Source: Ktedonobacter sp. SOSP1-85
GTDB taxonomy: Bacteria > Chloroflexota > Ktedonobacteria > Ktedonobacterales > Ktedonobacteraceae
Assembly: GCF_016587415.1 (NCBI RefSeq)
Contig: NZ_BNJI01000003.1
Span: forward strand, 682,001 to 746,000
Direction: 5' to 3'
DNA: 64,000 bases
The notes beneath the pieces were generated by a model, which did no database searches, was not told the origin of the DNA, and saw only the letters and a list, made by a program, of their open reading frames with translations. Positions within the stretch are counted from its first letter, which is position 1. Each line of letters opens with the position of its first letter. A program made the translations under genes and the position numbers. This document shows positions 1-8,666 of this stretch, one piece after another.

Positions 1-1425
1 CTCAGGCGTCTTTGAACTATAGCTTGTCGAGAGCAGGCCAGTCGTTGGATTGAAGGAGAAGGCCTTAATGCTATCGCTCGCACCAGTGAAGTAGACGTTG
101 TTGTTCCAATAGGTCGGCGTACTGTAGACTCCTCCTACCAGGTGCGGCGGCAGTTCCTGCTTTACCTGGTCGATATTGGTCGCGCTAACGTTGTTACAAT
201 CCAGGGTACCCGACACAGGTGTGTATTTACCCATGTTATTGTTGTCTACAACGTAGATGCGGCCCTCTTTCCCTACACCAATATGTTCATTAGTGCCAGG
301 AATCTGCAAAGGGCCACCCGAACCCAGATCGGCGTCCGCGTTCTGTAAACACTTCTGGTTGAAGGGGGCAAAATAGTCTTCCTGTTGCAACTGAGGCGAG
401 AGTTTGACGAAGGAATCCGCATTATTCTTGCCACCGGTATTAATATCGAAGTCGCCATTGCCCGAAATAGTATAGATGTTACCAGCACTATCAGAGGCCA
501 GGGCGTTGCCCGCACCCCAGATGCCACCACCAGAGCCATTTGGCGTATTATTGTAAATGGCCGTTTGCTGTAAGCTAGTGCTGTAGGACATAATCCAGCC
601 GTGGTAAGGCTGGTTATCACAAAACGAAGCAAAGGCGATATAGATCTGCCCATTTGCCATCAAGAGCGCCGAACGGTTGCGCTCACGGTCAGCGCGGAAG
701 GCCACCTGTCCGCCAGTGCTTCCTGCGCCCGTTCCTGCTACCGAGCCTTGAATGGGGAGGCTAGGTGCTATCTTATCCTGTCCCGTGCTGATGTCCAGGG
801 CATGCAAACGATAGATGGGAACACCATTCTCCTTGGTGTAGGAGATCACGTACATAATATTGTTCGTGCTATCAATCACCGGCGTCCCAGTAATGCCAAT
901 CTCGGGCACCATATCGTTACAGGACACATCGCCTGATGGCACGGACGTCACACCAGACTTCAGAAAGCTGGTGTACCATAGTGGCTGTGTAGGCGTGATT
1001 TGGTCGGCATCGAAGGCGTAAACTCCATCGTGCTCGGTCTCAACGAAGACGACGTTGTGCTTCACGCCTCCAATCGTCAGGTTGGGAACGAAGAGCGGCT
1101 GCGCATAGACCTGGCCATCCACTGGATAGCTCACACGCCTGCCAAACTGTGAGGTATTAACATTGCTCTTGTTTAACATCGTCTCATTAGCATAAGCACC
1201 CGTACGATTATTATCACCCTTATAGGTCAAAATAGCACTGTTAGCGGCTGCATACGCCTTTAAGTTCGGTAAAATTTCATTAAGAGTAAGTAATGTTCCC
1301 CCCACAATACAAACGAGGAACACCAGGCTTAAGAGGAGGAATGTTGAATACCTCTTACTTCCACGGCGAGTCGATAAATGCGCATACAAGGATGCATTAC
1401 GAGGAGGTTGGGGACCGGACATCAT
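1..1425 (-). CDS. PQQ-type beta-propeller protein with N-terminal membrane anchor (3' part outside the window)
   Basis: Read from ATG at 1425 (AAGGAG 5 nt upstream), the frame stays open for 475 codons to the window edge, so the C-terminus is missing. Residues about 20-45 are hydrophobic (FLLLSLVFLVCIVGGTLL) after a basic start, fitting a signal anchor. The rest is rich in short strands of the type VYFTGASDSIKAFSF, RIYVVDN and VVFVETEHDGVYAFDAD, typical of eight-bladed PQQ/quinoprotein-like propellers. No Cys-Cys or metal-site motif that would prove a PQQ dehydrogenase was found, so an extracytoplasmic structural or binding propeller is as likely as an enzyme. It is divergent from the lipoprotein gene at 1781. 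Confidence 0.8.
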   Translation of the reverse strand, partial: MMSGPQPPRNASLYAHLSTRRGSKRYSTFLLLSLVFLVCIVGGTLLTLNEILPNLKAYAAANSAILTYKGDNNRTGAYANETMLNKSNVNTSQFGRRVSYPVDGQVYAQPLFVPNLTIGGVKHNVVFVETEHDGVYAFDADQITPTQPLWYTSFLKSGVTSVPSGDVSCNDMVPEIGITGTPVIDSTNNIMYVISYTKENGVPIYRLHALDISTGQDKIAPSLPIQGSVAGTGAGSTGGQVAFRADRERNRSALLMANGQIYIAFASFCDNQPYHGWIMSYSTSLQQTAIYNNTPNGSGGGIWGAGNALASDSAGNIYTISGNGDFDINTGGKNNADSFVKLSPQLQQEDYFAPFNQKCLQNADADLGSGGPLQIPGTNEHIGVGKEGRIYVVDNNNMGKYTPVSGTLDCNNVSATNIDQVKQELPPHLVGGVYSTPTYWNNNVYFTGASDSIKAFSFNPTTGLLSTSYSSKTPE

Positions 1426-1780
1426 CCATGTTCTCCTTACGTCGGGTACATACAAACACAATTATTTATTACGGCAAAGCAAGCAAAAAGAAGGTGCGTG
1501 TAAAGTTTTTTTTCACTATCTTCTGACTATAAGAGATAGTTAAAAATTTTCTACTATAATAAACGTAACTTGGGATATTTATGTAGTATAATACAGCAAA
1601 AGATAATTTGGAACATATACCTCTACCTAATAGACGAAAGTCCTGATCAAATAACCAGATTCTGGGAACTAATTAGCAAGACAAACGTCATTACATCTTA
1701 GATAATGAGTAATTTATTCATCATAATAAAATGAACAGAAGGAGTATCGCCTTTTCGATTAAAAAGGCTGAAATATCTAT
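1426..1780. other. AT-rich intergenic region between divergent genes
   Basis: 355 bases between the divergent propeller and lipoprotein genes. It is markedly more AT-rich than the surroundings and presumably holds both promoters. A TATAAT-like hexamer lies at 1587-1592 but has no well-spaced -35 box. A small inverted repeat (ACTATCT/AGATAGT) sits at about 1515-1541. No coding ORF is convincing here. Confidence 0.4.
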
Positions 1781-2269
1781 ATGAAACGCTCACTTTTCAT
1801 AGCCATACTCTTCACCTGCCTGGCTCTTCTACTCATCGCTTGCAATGATCAGAGCCAGAGTACAAGTTCATCTAAGAAATCACCAGGCCAGGAACAACAG
1901 ACGAACGCTATCACTTCGCCTGTCCCGGCTCCAACCTTTTCCAAATCCGCTGTAAGTAGCATTCCCACTGCTATTACCTATTATCAGGCCCTCAAGGATC
2001 GCGACTATGCGAAAGCATACGCCTATCTTGATGCCAACGCCACAACCACTGATGGCAAGAAACTGACCCAGGAGAGCTTTACTCAGATGGCCCAGAATGC
2101 CTTTATCCAAAGTGGGGCTATCACTGGTATTACGATGGTTCCTGGTAGCAGTGATGGAACGCAGATTGTGACTACTATTGATCGCAATGCCAACGTGCAC
2201 TATCATTCACACCTGACCATGAAGAAAGAGGGATCAACCTGGAAGATTCTCTCCTTAGATAGAATTTAG
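1781..2269 (+). CDS. Lipoprotein, DUF4878/NTF2-like
   Basis: 162 residues. The N-terminus is a classic lipoprotein signal: basic MKRS, hydrophobic stretch, then lipobox LLIAC with Cys at residue 21. A Ser/Thr/Pro-rich linker runs to about residue 60. The remaining ~100 residues (AITYYQALKDRDYAKAYAYL ... WKILSLDRI) look like the small cystatin/NTF2-like alpha+beta domain of DUF4878-type lipoproteins. Function is unknown; the product should be anchored on the outer face of the membrane. A hairpin terminator follows the stop directly. Confidence 0.75.
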   Translation: MKRSLFIAILFTCLALLLIACNDQSQSTSSSKKSPGQEQQTNAITSPVPAPTFSKSAVSSIPTAITYYQALKDRDYAKAYAYLDANATTTDGKKLTQESFTQMAQNAFIQSGAITGITMVPGSSDGTQIVTTIDRNANVHYHSHLTMKKEGSTWKILSLDRI

Positions 2270-2276
2270 GTAAAAG

Positions 2277-2323
2277 ATAGCAAAAGAGGGTGGCCTTTGT
2301 CTGTAGGCCACCCTCGTTGCTAT
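2277..2323 (+). terminator. Hairpin after lipoprotein gene
   Basis: An 11-bp GC-rich stem (2286-2296 with 2305-2315) extends outward, after a small internal loop, by a TAGCAA/TTGCTA pairing. It starts 8 bases after the stop codon of the gene at 1781-2269. There is no strong T-tract. Confidence 0.7.
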
Positions 2324-2347
2324 AATAGGGAACATAATAACAGCTTC

Positions 2348-2953
2348 ATGCTATTTATCTCTACCCTGTATTATCGATACAGAGTTCGAAAGGATACCGC
2401 AAATACCGTGCTTGGGCCAATAGTGCGAGCGGCAAGAAGCCTGGCGCTTCCCCTCCTGCTCCTACAACTGATGCTGATTGTGAGTGCCTGTGGCCTGACC
2501 GAGGCACCTACACATAAAACCTATACCTATTCCACCATCTCCAGCCTGCCAAAGGATCGCGTAACCAATCCTCAGGAGGTAGCCTATACCTATCAAACAG
2601 GCGAAAACGTTGTTCTCTCCTGGGCTACACAATCTGGACAGGATACCCTCGATAATAAACCCCAGCCTGTAAAGATTGAGGCCGGCCTGGTAGGTCCCTT
2701 TACTAGCATAGAGAGCCTTAAGAAGGCCATTAGCTTCGATGGCAATAATATCACAGGCCATGTGCAGGCAACAATTACACCTATTCAGACCAATAACTGG
2801 TCTGACAAGGCCGTCGATGCTAATCTGCAACTGCCTTCATCCATGCCTGCGGGCTACTATATGCTGGTCCAGCGCATCCAGGTCGGACAGGGCTATCAGC
2901 CTCCCGTACCAACCGGGCGCATCATTAAAGTCATCGCGATACCTGGCTCCTAG
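2348..2953 (+). CDS. Lipoprotein of unknown function
   Basis: About 201 residues from ATG 2348. A GTG at 2408, preceded by AAAGGA, would give a tighter 28-residue signal peptide and may be the true start. An upstream TTG at 2297 is rejected because it lies in the terminator hairpin. The signal peptide ends in lipobox LIVSAC. The mature part contains beta-rich sequence ending in an immunoglobulin-like segment (PAGYYMLVQRIQVGQG ... GRIIKVIAIP). No catalytic motif is recognised. It follows another lipoprotein on the same strand, which suggests a small surface-protein cluster. Confidence 0.65.
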   Translation: MLFISTLYYRYRVRKDTANTVLGPIVRAARSLALPLLLLQLMLIVSACGLTEAPTHKTYTYSTISSLPKDRVTNPQEVAYTYQTGENVVLSWATQSGQDTLDNKPQPVKIEAGLVGPFTSIESLKKAISFDGNNITGHVQATITPIQTNNWSDKAVDANLQLPSSMPAGYYMLVQRIQVGQGYQPPVPTGRIIKVIAIPGS

Positions 2954-2980
2954 CCAGGCTCACCTCTGGATGCCCCTCTC

Positions 2981-3391
2981 CTATGCAGGGGTCGAACGCT
3001 CCAACAGGTCCGTGACATGCTGTAGGAGGGCATCCAACTCAAATGGCTTTTTGAGATACATGACGTTCCTGCGCTTGGGCAAGCGCTCAGGGAGATTGCC
3101 GCTAATGAGAATCACTGGAATATGCTCACTCTCGGTTGAGGCGCGTAGATGGTCGATAAGCTCTAAACCATCCATATGGGGCAGATGGTAATCCAATAAA
3201 ATAAGGTCTGGCAGCACAGTACGAATCATTCTGAGCGCCTGCAAGCCATCTGTAGCAAAAATGACTTTATAGGAAACCTCTTCTTTAAGCGCTTGCGCTA
3301 AAAAGTATCCTACATGGATATCATCTTCGACAACGAGAATCGTCTTCCTTGACTGCTTTGTAAGATCCTCGGGGCCATACACATTTGGCAT
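2981..3391 (-). CDS. CheY-like response regulator (single REC domain)
   Basis: 136 residues forming one receiver domain and no output domain. Visible are the acidic pair (VVEDD, residues 21-25), phospho-acceptor Asp67 (LILLDYHLP), the switch Ser/Thr region (VILISGNLP) and the conserved Lys in YLKKPF. GAGG lies just before ATG 3391. The next gene upstream on the same strand is a REC-histidine kinase, so the two probably form a phosphorelay. It ends tail-to-tail with the lipoprotein gene at 2953. With no DNA-binding domain it must act by protein contact. Confidence 0.9.
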   Translation of the reverse strand: MPNVYGPEDLTKQSRKTILVVEDDIHVGYFLAQALKEEVSYKVIFATDGLQALRMIRTVLPDLILLDYHLPHMDGLELIDHLRASTESEHIPVILISGNLPERLPKRRNVMYLKKPFELDALLQHVTDLLERSTPA

Positions 3392-3427
3392 CCTCTGATT
3401 CCTCTAACTTAACTAGGTGCTACCTAT

Positions 3428-3512
3428 CGAAAACCTGAGCGCGCTTGTCCCCGAATGGGGGGAGCGCTAGCCACGAGAGTGGCGCCGTGCCCCGAAGGGG
3501 GGTTGGTTTCCG
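3428..3512. repeat. Intergenic palindromic repeat, copy 1
   Basis: A GC-rich imperfect palindrome with core GAGCGCTAGCCACGAGAGTGG, flanked by GAAAACC and GGTTTCC. A shorter relative with the same ends and core is at 13928-13980. This copy contains an extra internal pair of CCCCGAA/GGGG segments. It resembles a REP/BIME-type intergenic repeat. Confidence 0.6.
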
Positions 3513-3589
3513 TATAAGAAGATAGTGATTTCAATACTCTTCAACATATACCATGATACTTTTTTTCCAGGGGAAAGCAATCCATTCTA

Positions 3590-4903
3590 CTACATATTTA
3601 CGGATGAGAGAGGATCAAGTTGAGAGTCCCGCCACTCAATTTTCCACAGCCGAGACCATGTTCCCATCTCAAAAGCCTCTTTCGCCGCGTTGACCGCTAA
3701 TTCGGACGTTGGCAAGTTAATGGAAAAAGTACTGCCCTGCCCCAACCTGCTCTGCACCTCTAGTCGTCCTCCATGCTCCTCAACAATAGCACGGGCAATA
3801 TAGAGTCCCAACCCCAGTCCCTTCACAGAACCATGTTGCCCTTCTACTCCCCCAACTCGGTAAAATTGTTCAAAGATGTGCTGTAGAGCATCAGGGGCGA
3901 CACCCGCGCCCTCATCCTGGACGGCAATGCATATCTCTTGCTCGCCTACCTGAAAGGTGACGGTTATCGGTCTCTTAACTGGAGAGTATTTGCGCGCGTT
4001 ATTAAGCAGATTGAGTAGCACCTGGCTGAGCCGCTGAGCATCCACCACCCCTATGCACTGATTATCTGTAGAGACAGTCGGCGCCACGCGCTCACAGGCG
4101 AACTCATCTATGGCCTGCTGACAGAGCGCGACCAGGTCGGTCTGCTCACGCTGCACATGAAATTGCTGCATCTGGATATGGGCGGCATCATGCAGGTCAG
4201 CTATAAGTCGTTCCATGCGTTTAATAGCACCCTCGACAGTGTCAAAATTCTGCACAAGCCGCTCCCCCGACTGTCCCCGCTGCACCTGGCGCTTCATCAA
4301 TTGCATCAAGCCTTTAACGCTGGTAAGGGGGCCCGCCATTTCGTGCACCACCATGCGCAACATCTGTTCTCTAGATTCATTGACGGACGCAAGAGCTACA
4401 TTCGCCTGCTGCAATTCCTCAGTACGCTGGTATACCTGCTGCTCAAGCGAGGCCGCATACTGCTCAAGCTCCTGCTGCTGGTGTTTCACCTGCTGGCGGA
4501 GTTGGACTGTATCGATGGCTCTGCGTACCGCAGCGGCGAAATCATCACGATCTATCGGCTTAAGTATGTAATCATACGCGCCACCACGGAGCGCGCGAAT
4601 AGCCAGATCATGCTCACCATGGCCCGTAATTAACAATACAGGAGTCTCTGGCTGTAAGTCCTGCAAAGCAGTTAGCAGGTCGAAACCATCCATACCGGGC
4701 ATTTTTATATCACTGACAATGACGTCATAGCTCTGCGCTCGAACAAGCTCAAGCGCGAGCTGCGCCGATTCCGCAGTGTCCACATGCAGGTTTTGTAAGC
4801 GCAACCGCAGCATATGGGGAAGCGCTTGCAATAAAGCGGAGTCGTCATCCACTACCAGTAGTCGTGCATCCGCCATTGAAGGCAACACTTTTCTTCTCTC
4901 CAT
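3590..4903 (-). CDS. Hybrid response regulator/histidine kinase (REC-HisKA-HATPase)
   Basis: 437 residues, no membrane segment, so cytoplasmic. Residues ~12-125 are a receiver domain with Asp65 (VIVSDIKMPGMDG) and Lys115 (YILKPID). Residues ~135-175 are a Gln/Glu-rich coiled coil. HisKA follows with phospho-His187 (MVVHEMAGPLTSVKG). The C-terminal ATPase shows the N box (LLNNARKYSP), G1 (DEGAGV), F box (FEQFYR) and G2 (GLGLGLYIA). The REC domain at the N-terminus suggests input from another kinase rather than direct sensing. Output could be the CheY-like protein encoded immediately downstream. The -10 box is 7 nt from the ATG, which predicts a leaderless transcript. Confidence 0.92.
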   Translation of the reverse strand: MERRKVLPSMADARLLVVDDDSALLQALPHMLRLRLQNLHVDTAESAQLALELVRAQSYDVIVSDIKMPGMDGFDLLTALQDLQPETPVLLITGHGEHDLAIRALRGGAYDYILKPIDRDDFAAAVRRAIDTVQLRQQVKHQQQELEQYAASLEQQVYQRTEELQQANVALASVNESREQMLRMVVHEMAGPLTSVKGLMQLMKRQVQRGQSGERLVQNFDTVEGAIKRMERLIADLHDAAHIQMQQFHVQREQTDLVALCQQAIDEFACERVAPTVSTDNQCIGVVDAQRLSQVLLNLLNNARKYSPVKRPITVTFQVGEQEICIAVQDEGAGVAPDALQHIFEQFYRVGGVEGQHGSVKGLGLGLYIARAIVEEHGGRLEVQSRLGQGSTFSINLPTSELAVNAAKEAFEMGTWSRLWKIEWRDSQLDPLSSVNM

Positions 4904-4940
4904 ACTATCGATTGTAAAAGACGAGATTGCCTTATGTCAA
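4904..4940 (-). promoter_or_regulatory. Promoter of the histidine kinase gene, predicted leaderless
   Basis: On the minus strand TTGACA (4940-4935), an 18-nt spacer and TACAAT (4916-4911) match the sigma-70-type consensus. Only 7 nt separate the -10 box from ATG 4903, so transcription should start at or next to the A of the start codon. There is no Shine-Dalgarno sequence in between. Confidence 0.7.
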
Positions 4941-4999
4941 CTTCGAGATCTCTTCCCGACTCAGAGAATAGCCTCTGCGCCGTCTCCAAAATAAGCCGC

Positions 5000-5731
5000 C
5001 TATAAGTAATGGTATAGATCGGCCTTCTCTACAGCGACACTCACGAGTTGCGCGTTACTTGTCGCCCGGCTGCCATCTGGCAGGGTCAGGGTATCCTCGA
5101 AGCCTATACGTATGTCATAACCATGAGCCAGCGCGGCGTCCAGTAGGGGCCAGGCTGTCTGCTCAAAGCCATGCAATAGGAGCGGCCGCCACACACTCGC
5201 CATGCGCAGGCGCGCCACGATAGACTCAACCGTGCGCAAGGCCGCGCACGCCTCCACCTCTTCCGGCTCCAATAGGATCCGCAGGCAGCGCGGCGCATAT
5301 CCTGATGCCAGGAATGCCTCCACATCCTCAAGCGTGCTGAGTCCAGCCTCGATGCCTACGCCACGCGTTTGTAGGAGCGCGCAAAGCTCAGCAGCGCCTG
5401 GCTCCGAGAAGTTGACCGAGGCGAAATCTGGCAGCACTCGCCACGCACGCACACTCTCCAGGCGCCGCTCCACAGTGGACTCGATCCAGAGGCCAGTGCT
5501 TACACCTACAGGTATACCCGGACAACTCTTGCGCACAGCCTGTAGCGCTTCACCAATAACCTGAGGGGCCAGCGATTGAGCTCCCTGACTGTTCCGTGGA
5601 TGAATATGCAAGGCTCCTGCGCCAACCTCTATCGCCACACGCGCCTCGCGCGCCAGTTCTTCAGGCATCAAGGGCAATCCAGGATGTTCATCTCGCTCGC
5701 GACTCCCATTTAAACATGCTTTGATCAGCAC
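5000..5731 (-). CDS. BKACE-family (DUF849) beta-keto acid cleavage enzyme
   Basis: 243 residues. The start MLIKACLNGSR, the LPLMPEELAREARVAIEVGAGALHIHPRN segment and the VGVSTGLW segment are the metal-site and substrate strands of the BKACE family (TIM barrels that cleave beta-keto acids with acetyl-CoA, as in 3-keto-5-aminohexanoate cleavage). The His-x-His pair in ALHIHPR is the expected Zn ligand. The protein is shorter than the usual ~270-310 residues, so substrate is uncertain. It is a single gene between the kinase and the ABC operon, so context does not name a pathway. Confidence 0.8.
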   Translation of the reverse strand: MLIKACLNGSRERDEHPGLPLMPEELAREARVAIEVGAGALHIHPRNSQGAQSLAPQVIGEALQAVRKSCPGIPVGVSTGLWIESTVERRLESVRAWRVLPDFASVNFSEPGAAELCALLQTRGVGIEAGLSTLEDVEAFLASGYAPRCLRILLEPEEVEACAALRTVESIVARLRMASVWRPLLLHGFEQTAWPLLDAALAHGYDIRIGFEDTLTLPDGSRATSNAQLVSVAVEKADLYHYL

Positions 5732-5785
5732 TCTACTATCCTCTCCTATCCTGCTAGTCTTCGCTACAATGAAACAAATACGCCT

Positions 5786-5845
5786 TATAGCTAATAACGA
5801 AGAGAAAGCGCATCGCGATGCGCTTTCTCTTCGTTATTAGCTATA
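5786..5845. terminator. Perfect 60-nt palindrome after ABC permease gene
   Basis: 5786-5815 and 5816-5845 are exact reverse complements (30-bp arms with no spare loop). It lies 5 nt beyond the stop of the minus-strand permease gene (5851) and before the BKACE gene start (5731). It probably works as a terminator or 3'-end hairpin. There is no flanking T-tract on the minus strand. Confidence 0.8.
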
Positions 5846-5850
5846 TTTCC

Positions 5851-6702
5851 TCAATCTCGGATGGTTCGCACACGTATGATAGCTAGAATGCCAAAGAGTA
5901 GCGAGAGCACAAGCAAGAGCGCACCACCCGCGTATTGCAGCGGCCAGTAGTCATCTTCCGTCTGGTAGACAGTCTTCCACTGTAGGTTAAGGTCCCGGAT
6001 GCATTTATTTACATTGCCATTAGAGGCTGAGTCATGCCAGTTGCAATAGCTATGAATATCCCCCGTCTCCTGCCCCTGCCGATCAGCAAAGCCCGCGTAT
6101 ATCACCAGTTCCATCTGCTGACCCCAATACCCATTTCCATGATACTCCATATACTGCACATGGGGAGGTACCAGGTTGCCATAATTACCACTAAACAGCA
6201 GAAAGCAAGCCACGTAGAGCACAAAGGTCAGCGCCATAGCCAGGATGCTGCGCCGGGTAAGGCTACCCACAAGTACACCTAGCATCAAGCCAAAGAGAGT
6301 CAGCCCAACAACAACCGGCCCCGTGACAAGGTAGCGCGACCAGATCTCAAACGGGCCATCCCCCACAAGCATATCCTGTAAAACATTCTCTAGAAAAGCC
6401 AGGACAGTAGCGAGCACCAGTACGCCTGCTACAAGCAACGCCAGTTTGATCACCAGCCAGCGCGTACGCGAGGTTCCCTGTAGCCAGGCCACATAATGCG
6501 TCTTCTGCGCTCGCTCACGGGACACCAGCGGCGCGCCCACAAAAACCGCTACAAGCAGCGGCAGCAACATGACAACTTCATACTGAAACGTAAAGGCGTC
6601 ATAGTTGCGCCCCAGCAGGATAAACGCATAGAAGGCCAGCAAGAGTACACCTATGAGCAGAGCGACACGGTGCTGCCGCCAGGTAAGCCAGGTCATAATC
6701 AA
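5851..6702 (-). CDS. ABC-2 type membrane permease (distal gene of operon)
   Basis: 283 residues with about six hydrophobic segments (around 15-32, 45-60, 100-125, 145-170, 175-195, 255-280). The short N-terminal sequence MTWLTWRQHRVALL and the VGAPLVSRERAQKTHYVAWLQGTSRTRW segment recur in the neighbouring permease at 6712-7626, so the two are paralogous subunits. The large loop before the last membrane segment is predicted extracytoplasmic. It is co-directional with and 9 nt after its paralogue, in the operon GntR regulator, ATPase, permease, permease. Substrate unknown. Confidence 0.85.
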   Translation of the reverse strand: MIMTWLTWRQHRVALLIGVLLLAFYAFILLGRNYDAFTFQYEVVMLLPLLVAVFVGAPLVSRERAQKTHYVAWLQGTSRTRWLVIKLALLVAGVLVLATVLAFLENVLQDMLVGDGPFEIWSRYLVTGPVVVGLTLFGLMLGVLVGSLTRRSILAMALTFVLYVACFLLFSGNYGNLVPPHVQYMEYHGNGYWGQQMELVIYAGFADRQGQETGDIHSYCNWHDSASNGNVNKCIRDLNLQWKTVYQTEDDYWPLQYAGGALLLVLSLLFGILAIIRVRTIRD

Positions 6703-6711
6703 AATCCCTTC

Positions 6712-7626
6712 TCAATCAACCGAGGAGCGTACTCGTATGAATATCACTACACCCAACCCCAGCGAGAGCACAAGCAGGATGCCGCTCACGATCCATTGCA
6801 GCGGCCAGTAGTTCTCTTCTGGCTGATAGGTGATTTTTATAGGCGTACTACCTATACATTCATTTATCTCTTGGGAGTTCGATGAGGAGAGATGGCAATA
6901 TGCGCTTATATTCTTAATCTCATTCCCTTGTTGATCAATATTCACCATCTTTACAATTGCAGCTTCCTGTAACAGATCTTGAGGGTAGTCATGTTGTTGA
7001 TCCCAGATATAGGTCCGGGGCGGAAGGAGGTAGGCATACCAATTGGTCAGGGCCAGAAAGACGACGAGAAAGAGGGTAAATGCTATGGTCATAGCTGGCA
7101 CGTTGCGACGCACAAAGCAGCCGACCGCCACCCCAAGCATAAGTGCGAAGACGACAAGCACCACAGGCACGATACTGGTAAAGAAGAAGCCGCGCCAGGA
7201 ACCTACTACTCGTACGCCAAGCACAGTAATCATAGAGTGATTTGCAGCAGTATTGGTCTCAAACTCAAAACGCTTATTCGCAAGCAACGCAAAACCTATA
7301 CTTAAGATCACAAGTACCAAAACAAGCAGCCCGAGCTTTACCGCCAACCAGCGTGTTCGAGCAATACCTTGCGTCCAGGCAAGGTGGTGCGTCCCCTGCT
7401 CACGCTCGCGCGCTATCAGTGGCGCGCCTATAAAGGTCGCCACAATCAGCCCGATCAACTGAGGCCAGAGATTGCCAAAACCTAGAACCATCGATTTAAA
7501 CATGTACCACGGTCCCGGTTGAACATTTGCATTAAGCACTATCACTACCGCCAGGGCATAAAGCGTAAGTGCCACAATGGCACAGAGCAGCACCACTCTG
7601 TACTGTCGCCAGGTAAGCCAGGTCAT
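6712..7626 (-). CDS. ABC-2 type membrane permease
   Basis: 304 residues with about six transmembrane segments. It shares MTWLTWRQYRVVLL, FIGAPLIAREREQGTHHLAWTQGIARTRW and NYWPLQW with the downstream permease, which suggests the two arose by duplication and work as a heterodimer. Its start overlaps the ATPase stop by 4 nt (7623-7626), indicating translational coupling. The YtrA-type GntR regulator upstream suggests induction by a cell-envelope signal, as in the Bacillus ytr operon; this is family knowledge, not seen directly here. Confidence 0.87.
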   Translation of the reverse strand: MTWLTWRQYRVVLLCAIVALTLYALAVVIVLNANVQPGPWYMFKSMVLGFGNLWPQLIGLIVATFIGAPLIAREREQGTHHLAWTQGIARTRWLAVKLGLLVLVLVILSIGFALLANKRFEFETNTAANHSMITVLGVRVVGSWRGFFFTSIVPVVLVVFALMLGVAVGCFVRRNVPAMTIAFTLFLVVFLALTNWYAYLLPPRTYIWDQQHDYPQDLLQEAAIVKMVNIDQQGNEIKNISAYCHLSSSNSQEINECIGSTPIKITYQPEENYWPLQWIVSGILLVLSLGLGVVIFIRVRSSVD

Positions 7627-8524
7627 CGTGCTGCCTCCTGCTGTGAGTGGTTATTCGGCGTGGGCAGGGACGGCTGCGCGTCGAGATAGGCCAGCACAAT
7701 ATCCTCCAGCGAGAGGCCCTGCACGACCCAGCGGGGATCAGAGAAGGGACCGGAGAGGCGCGCGAAGACATTGCTCTGCCTCCCGGTATGCCCGGCCTGT
7801 ATGACACTTACCTCGGAGGCGATGCGCTCAAAGTCGTCGTGGGGACCAATCAGCAGCTTGTGCGAGGTAACAAACGTCTCCAGGTCTTCCTCGACCTTGA
7901 CCTGTCCCTGAGAGAGCAGCACCAGGCGGTCACAGATATTCTCCAGGTCGGCGATATGGTGCGATGAAATTACGACGCTGGCGCCATTACTGGCCACGGC
8001 ATCCATAAACAGGCGCACCAATTCGCGCCGCGCCAGGGGATCAACGTTAGCGAACGGCTCGTCCAGTAGCAACAGACGCGGGCGCTTGGCCAGAGCCATT
8101 ACCAGAGCCAGCAGGGCGCGCTGCCCACCCGAGAGTTTACCGACCGTCGTTTTGAGGGAAATATCCAGGCGTGCCAATGTACGCTCCGCAAGATCGTTAT
8201 CCCAGGTCGTGTTTAGCTTGCGCCCCAGCGTCAGGGTATCCTTGACGGAGAATGAGCGATAAAGCGGGCGCTCCTGGGCCACAAAGCCGATGCGCGCGAT
8301 GAGCGCCGTGGCGTTTGGCGCGGGCGTCTCGCCCAGGACGCGAATGCTGCCCGCACTGGGAGCCAGCAGGCCCACCCCCAGGTGCAGCAGCGTGGTTTTG
8401 CCCGCGCCATTCAGGCCCACCAGGCCAGTTACTCCCCCCTCGGGATGTGTAGATCACAGTTTTGCAAAGCCCAGCGCTTACCATATTTTTTGCCGAGATG
8501 GTTTGCTTCCAATGCCAGTGTCAT
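7623..8524 (-). pseudogene. ABC transporter ATPase gene with a frameshift in a G6 run
   Basis: The expected protein starts at ATG 8524 (GAGGAG upstream): MTLALEANHLGKKYGKRW runs as a normal ATPase N-terminus up to HIPRGE and then meets TAA at about 8431. The other frame continues at once with VTGLVGLNGAGKTT (Walker A), QRALLALVMALAKRPRLLLLDEP (signature area and Walker B) and a C-terminal domain to 7623. The switch lies at a run of six C on the plus strand (8434-8439); one extra base would restore a ~300-residue ATPase. This may be a sequencing error, a phase-variable tract, slippage or a real mutation. An unshifted GTG start at 8420 would lack the beta-strands before Walker A. Confidence 0.75.
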
Positions 8525-8546
8525 ATACAGTTTCTCCTCTTGAGAC

Positions 8547-8660
8547 TGTTTGATCATATGTAGGGTCCATGCTTGCATGGACTCAATGCCTTTGATCATA
8601 TGTAGGATCCATGCTTGCACGGGCTCAGGCCGAGCAAGCTCTGCCCCTACAAGTTTTTTT
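8547..8660. repeat. Tandem partial copies of a TGTAGGG...CCATGCTTGCA intergenic repeat
   Basis: The unit TTTGATCATATGTAGG(G/A)TCCATGCTTGCA occurs twice in direct repeat (about 8548-8575 and 8591-8618). The second copy is followed by a terminal inverted end CCCCTACAAG at 8643-8652. Related inverted-repeat elements are at 36297-36383 and 59116-59147. The repeats lie between the GntR gene and its ATPase gene. Confidence 0.6.
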
Positions 8661-8666
8661 CTCCCC

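Noticed and set aside
273..653. Open frame on the minus strand of 126 codons
   Set aside because: It lies in another frame inside the PQQ-type propeller gene, whose own frame is open across the whole 1-1425 interval and shows clear beta-propeller sequence.
3420..3590. Small RNA gene in the kinase-regulator gap
   Set aside because: The only structure is the REP-like palindrome; no promoter or terminator frames a separate transcript.
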